From positions 1 through 64,000 of the forward strand of contig MEOD01000079.1 of the NCBI GenBank assembly GCA_001768555.1: a stretch of 64,000 nt of DNA, read 5' to 3'. This document shows positions 60,428-64,000 of this stretch, piece by piece; position 1 is the first letter of the stretch, and each line of letters starts with the position of its first letter. The DNA is from Bacteroidetes bacterium GWF2_29_10. GTDB lineage: Bacteria; Bacteroidota; Bacteroidia; Bacteroidales; GWE2-29-8. Position numbers and translations under genes: made by a program. The notes beneath the pieces were generated by a model, which was given only the letters and a program-made list of their open reading frames with translations, was not told where the DNA came from and ran no database searches.

Positions 60428-62017
60428 TTATTTTAAAGTGTTAATTAATTTTACTAATTTAAATGGGTAATCAATATTGTAATGTAACCCTCTGCTTTCT
60501 TTTCTGTCCATAGCCATTTCTATTATTAAATAACCAATATTTATGGCATTTCTTAATTCGCATAGTTTGGGAAATAGTTTTGAACGTTGATAAATATCCT
60601 CTGTCTCTCTGTAAATTATTTCCAATCTATCTAAGGCCCTCTTTAATCTTAAATCAGACCGCACAATTCCAACATAGTTAGACATTATAGATTGTACTTC
60701 TTTCATGCTTTGTGTAATAAGAACCATTTCTTCATGCAATACTGTTCCTTCATCATTCCAATCCGGAATTTCTTCACAAAAAGGTACATTTTGAAATGTT
60801 TTAACCGCATCATTTGCTGCTGTTTCCGATATAACAAGTGCTTCTAATAATGAATTTGATGCTAATCTATTTGCCCCATGCATTCCTGTTGATGCGCATT
60901 CGCCTGAAGCATACAAATTTTTTATTGAGCTCCTTCCGTATTTATCAACCTTTATTCCTCCACATAAATAATGTGCAGCTGGAACAACTGGTATCATTTC
61001 TTTTGTAATGTCAATACCTATATCTAAACATTTTTTGTAAATATTTGGAAATTTATTTGTTAAATCTTCTTTGTCAATATTTGTGCAGTCTATATAAACA
61101 TAATCTTTCCCACTAATTTTCATCTCATTATCTATTGCTCGTGCAACAATATCTCGTGGAGCCAAAGAGCCTCTTTTGTCATATTTTTGCATAAACTCAT
61201 TTTTGTAAAAATCTTTTAATATTGCGCCATGACCTCTTAATGCTTCGGTTATTAGAAAGGAGGGGGTTTCTTTTGGATTATATAAAGCTGTTGGATGAAA
61301 CTGAACAAATTCCATGTTTTCAACCTGTCCTTTTGCTCTATATGCAATAGAGATGCCATCTCCAGTTGCAATAACAGGGTTTGTCGTGTTAGAATATATC
61401 ATTCCTATACCACCTGTTGCAATTAGTGTTTTCTTTGCTAATATTGTTTTTATACTATTGTTTGATTGGTCTAATATATAAGCTCCAAAACAAGTTTTGT
61501 TTGTTGAAATTCGTTTTACTTCTATTCCAACATGATGTTCTGTTATAATATCAACAGCAAAGTGATTCTCTAATACTTCTATGTTTTTATTTTGTTTTAC
61601 ACTTTCTATTAAAGCTCTCATTATTTCCGAACCAGTATTATCTTTATGGTGAATAATTCTGTATTCAGAATGCCCTCCTTCTCGTCCTAAATCATATTCT
61701 CCAGTTTCTGTTTTGTCAAAGTTAACACCCCATTCAATCAGCTCATTTATTAATTGTTTTGATTCTTTAACAACAAAATTTACAGTATCTATGTTGCATA
61801 ATTCATCTCCAGCAATAATCGTATCGTTTATATGCTTTTCATAACTGTCTGGTTGATACAAAACAGCTGCAATTCCTCCTTGGGCATAACGTGTATTTGT
61901 TTCATTTTGGGATACTTTTGATATAACACAAACACTTCCGTATTTTGCTACTTTCAATGCAAATGTAAGTCCTGCAATACCACTTCCTATAACTAAAAAA
62001 TCTACTTTTTTTCTCAT
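60428..62017 (-). CDS. nadB: L-aspartate oxidase
   Basis: GSGIAGLTFALKVA; NTRYAQGGIAAVL; EFVQFHPTALYNP; HYLCGGIKVDKYGRSSIKNLYASGECASTGMHGANRLASNSLLEALV. Confidence 0.95.
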   Translation of the reverse strand: MRKKVDFLVIGSGIAGLTFALKVAKYGSVCVISKVSQNETNTRYAQGGIAAVLYQPDSYEKHINDTIIAGDELCNIDTVNFVVKESKQLINELIEWGVNFDKTETGEYDLGREGGHSEYRIIHHKDNTGSEIMRALIESVKQNKNIEVLENHFAVDIITEHHVGIEVKRISTNKTCFGAYILDQSNNSIKTILAKKTLIATGGIGMIYSNTTNPVIATGDGISIAYRAKGQVENMEFVQFHPTALYNPKETPSFLITEALRGHGAILKDFYKNEFMQKYDKRGSLAPRDIVARAIDNEMKISGKDYVYIDCTNIDKEDLTNKFPNIYKKCLDIGIDITKEMIPVVPAAHYLCGGIKVDKYGRSSIKNLYASGECASTGMHGANRLASNSLLEALVISETAANDAVKTFQNVPFCEEIPDWNDEGTVLHEEMVLITQSMKEVQSIMSNYVGIVRSDLRLKRALDRLEIIYRETEDIYQRSKLFPKLCELRNAINIGYLIIEMAMDRKESRGLHYNIDYPFKLVKLINTLK

Positions 62018-62233
62018 ATAATTTTTAAATATAATATCAAAGGTATAACATTTTTTTAATACAATGTTATAAGATGAAAATTTTTAAAGAAAAGTGGAAA
62101 TAAAGAATAGGTAAACCATTAAGCAAACTCTAAAAAAAAAATATTCCTTATTTCCCTTAGCTGTTTTATTGATAATGAAAATTAAAAATTAATAATAAAA
62201 AAATAATTATAAGCGTAGTTTAGTATATTTTTA

Positions 62234-62241
62234 TAATTTTG
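62234..62241 (+). promoter_or_regulatory. -7 element for tRNA-Arg
   Basis: TAATTTTG (TAnnTTTG) 18 bp upstream of the tRNA 5' end. Confidence 0.4.
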
Positions 62242-62258
62242 CAACATAAAAGTAATGA

Positions 62259-62332
62259 GGCCTCGTAGTTCAACTGAATAGAATATCAGATTTCGGCTCT
62301 GAGGGTTGGGGGTTTGAGTCCCTCCGAGGTCA
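62259..62332 (+). tRNA. tRNA-Arg, anticodon TCG; no encoded CCA
   Basis: GGCCTCG/CGAGGTC acceptor; D-stem GTTC/GAAT; anticodon stem TCAGA/TCTGA with loop TTTCGGC; T-arm GGGGG-TTTGAGT-CCCTC. Confidence 0.93.
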
Positions 62333-62360
62333 CTCTTTTTAATATTAGATATTTTCCTTT

Positions 62361-63260
62361 ATGACTATAGAAGCAACAAATTTAACAAAGTTATATTCTA
62401 CTCAAAAAGCTTTAGATAACGTTTCTTTTAAAATAAATAGTAATGAAATAGTTGGTCTTATTGGTCCAAATGGGGCTGGAAAATCTACATTAATGAAAAT
62501 AATTACTTGCTTCATTCCTCAAACCGAAGGAGAAGTGCGTGTATGTGGATATGATGTAACCGAAAATTCAATCGAAGTAAGACGTAATATAGGTTATCTT
62601 CCTGAAAATAATCCTTTATATTTGGACATGTATGTAAGGGAGTATTTAATGTTTATAGGCAATATATACAAAGTGAAAAATACAGAAAATGCTGTAAATG
62701 ATATAATCGGGCTAATAGGATTAGAAGTTGAAAAAAACAAAAAAATAGGAGCATTATCCAAAGGATACAAACAAAGGGTAGGGCTTGCTCAATCTATGAT
62801 TCATAACCCTAAAATATTAATACTTGACGAGCCTACATCGGGTCTTGATCCTAATCAAATAATTGAAATACGTAACTTAATTGTTAAAATAGGAAAACAA
62901 AAAACTGTTTTACTCTCAACTCACAACATGCATGAAGTAGAGACTGTTTGCGATAAAATATTACTCATAAATAAAGGCAAACTTGTTGCAAATACTAAAA
63001 CAGCTAATTTAGATGTTAACTCTTTAATTTCTACAATTATTGTCGAATTTGATAAAGAGTTAGATATTACAACTCTAAAAACAATAGAGGGTATAACAGA
63101 GGTTATTGCTATTAAAAAAAATACTTACAAAATAGTTGCTGGTAAAGAAGACATTCGATCTGAAATATTTGATTTTGCAGTAAAAAATAATTTGAAAGTA
63201 TTATCTTTAAACATGGAAAAACAAGACCTCGAATCCGTTTTCCATAACCTCACAAAATAA
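62361..63260 (+). CDS. ABC transporter ATP-binding protein (GldA-like)
   Basis: Walker A GPNGAGKSTLMK, LSKGYKQRVGLAQ signature, ILILDEPTSGLDP Walker B, STHNMHEVE; GldA-like length and C-terminal extension. Confidence 0.88.
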   Translation: MTIEATNLTKLYSTQKALDNVSFKINSNEIVGLIGPNGAGKSTLMKIITCFIPQTEGEVRVCGYDVTENSIEVRRNIGYLPENNPLYLDMYVREYLMFIGNIYKVKNTENAVNDIIGLIGLEVEKNKKIGALSKGYKQRVGLAQSMIHNPKILILDEPTSGLDPNQIIEIRNLIVKIGKQKTVLLSTHNMHEVETVCDKILLINKGKLVANTKTANLDVNSLISTIIVEFDKELDITTLKTIEGITEVIAIKKNTYKIVAGKEDIRSEIFDFAVKNNLKVLSLNMEKQDLESVFHNLTK

Positions 63261-63389
63261 AATTTTAAAACATTTATTGTAATATAAAGTATTCTTAAAA
63301 AAAACTATAAAATAGCTTTGAAACATTTAATAACCCAACGGTGCGACATCTTAGTCAATTTCCCTCAAATCCAACTTAAATAACCTAAT

Positions 63390-63509
63390 CCCAAACTTAT
63401 TTGTTGTCTCCCCAAACTCCTTTGTGCTCCACCCAAACTCCTTTGCGCTCCACCCAAACTTATTTGTTGTCTCCCCAAACTCCTTTGTGCTCCACCCAAA
63501 CTTATTTTC
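63390..63509. repeat. Minisatellite B: 21-bp unit, 5 full copies plus a partial, A-B-B'-A-B-A order
   Basis: A = CCCAAACTTATTTGTTGTCTC (63390, 63453, partial 63495); B = CCCAAACTCCTTTG(T/C)GCTCCA (63411, 63432, 63474). Confidence 0.93.
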
Positions 63510-63646
63510 CCAAAATTATCAAACGAACTTCACCGTAAGGCAATTATTAATTCTCAATAAAAACTATATTCATTTACTGATAATACCAAATTAATCAGTA
63601 TTACCTGTATTATATTATTAAAACAGTACCACTTATTTGATTTTCA

Positions 63647-64000
63647 TTAATACTTTGATAAGAAATTAGCTAGATTTTCATCTTTATCTAAGTTGAATTT
63701 TTTTCGTAATCTTGTTCTTGCTGTTTTTATTGAATCAGGGCTAATAAATGTAATGTTAGCTATTTCTTTGCTGGACATTGCTAATTTCAAAAAAGTAGAA
63801 AGTTTGAGTTCAGCTTTAGATAAAGTTGGAAAATCTTTAAGCAGGTTTTTATAAAAGTCGTTATGTAAATTTTCAAATCTAAATTTTAGTTCATCCCAAA
63901 TATTTTCAGAATTGTTTCTTTTTAAATCATCAATTAATGATTTAATATTGTTTTTATTAAAGTTAGAAAGTTCAGAATCATGTAATATAGTGCTTAAAGT
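63647..64000 (-). CDS. LuxR-type HTH regulator, C-terminal part; N-terminus outside window
   Basis: Reverse strand reads ...LSKAELKLSTFLKLAMSSKEIANITFISPDSIKTARTRLRKKFNLDKDENLANFLSKY*; absent from the ORF track because it is truncated. Confidence 0.8.
   Translation of the reverse strand, partial: TLSTILHDSELSNFNKNNIKSLIDDLKRNNSENIWDELKFRFENLHNDFYKNLLKDFPTLSKAELKLSTFLKLAMSSKEIANITFISPDSIKTARTRLRKKFNLDKDENLANFLSKY

Overview
This is a 64 kb AT-rich chromosomal window from a Bacteroidetes-type bacterium. The assignment rests on TAnnTTTG promoters, T9SS C-terminal sorting domains, a Na+-NQR operon, a GldA-like ATPase and DUF4175. Most of it is ordinary: gapA, rpiB, cysE, cysteine desulfurase, purB, zupT, lon, rnhA, nqrABCDEF, nadB and tRNA-Arg(TCG). 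The most unusual locus is a tight six-gene minus-strand operon (31871-38683). It encodes a PqqD-like small protein, an ATP-grasp ligase, a DAP-decarboxylase-like PLP enzyme with a leader-like N-terminal tail, a urea-transporter/M23-peptidase fusion, a TPR/beta-barrel protein and a TPR protein. Upstream of it are three 22-bp phased direct repeats. It is a candidate undescribed biosynthesis/export or envelope system. Other points of interest: (i) a chemosensory operon with CheA, CheW, CheY and a poly-HAMP/PAS MCP but no CheR or CheB, plus REC-PAS-STAS and REC-PAS-truncated-REC proteins; (ii) a perfect FNR-type palindrome between a Crp/Fnr regulator and a divergent redox operon that carries a thioredoxin without CxxC; (iii) two separate intergenic 21-bp minisatellites sharing the core CCCAAACTCCT; (iv) an 11-bp helically phased repeat; (v) an ECF sigma factor with a putative anti-sigma protein whose N-terminal module is duplicated. 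All calls come from reading the sequence; no database search was run.
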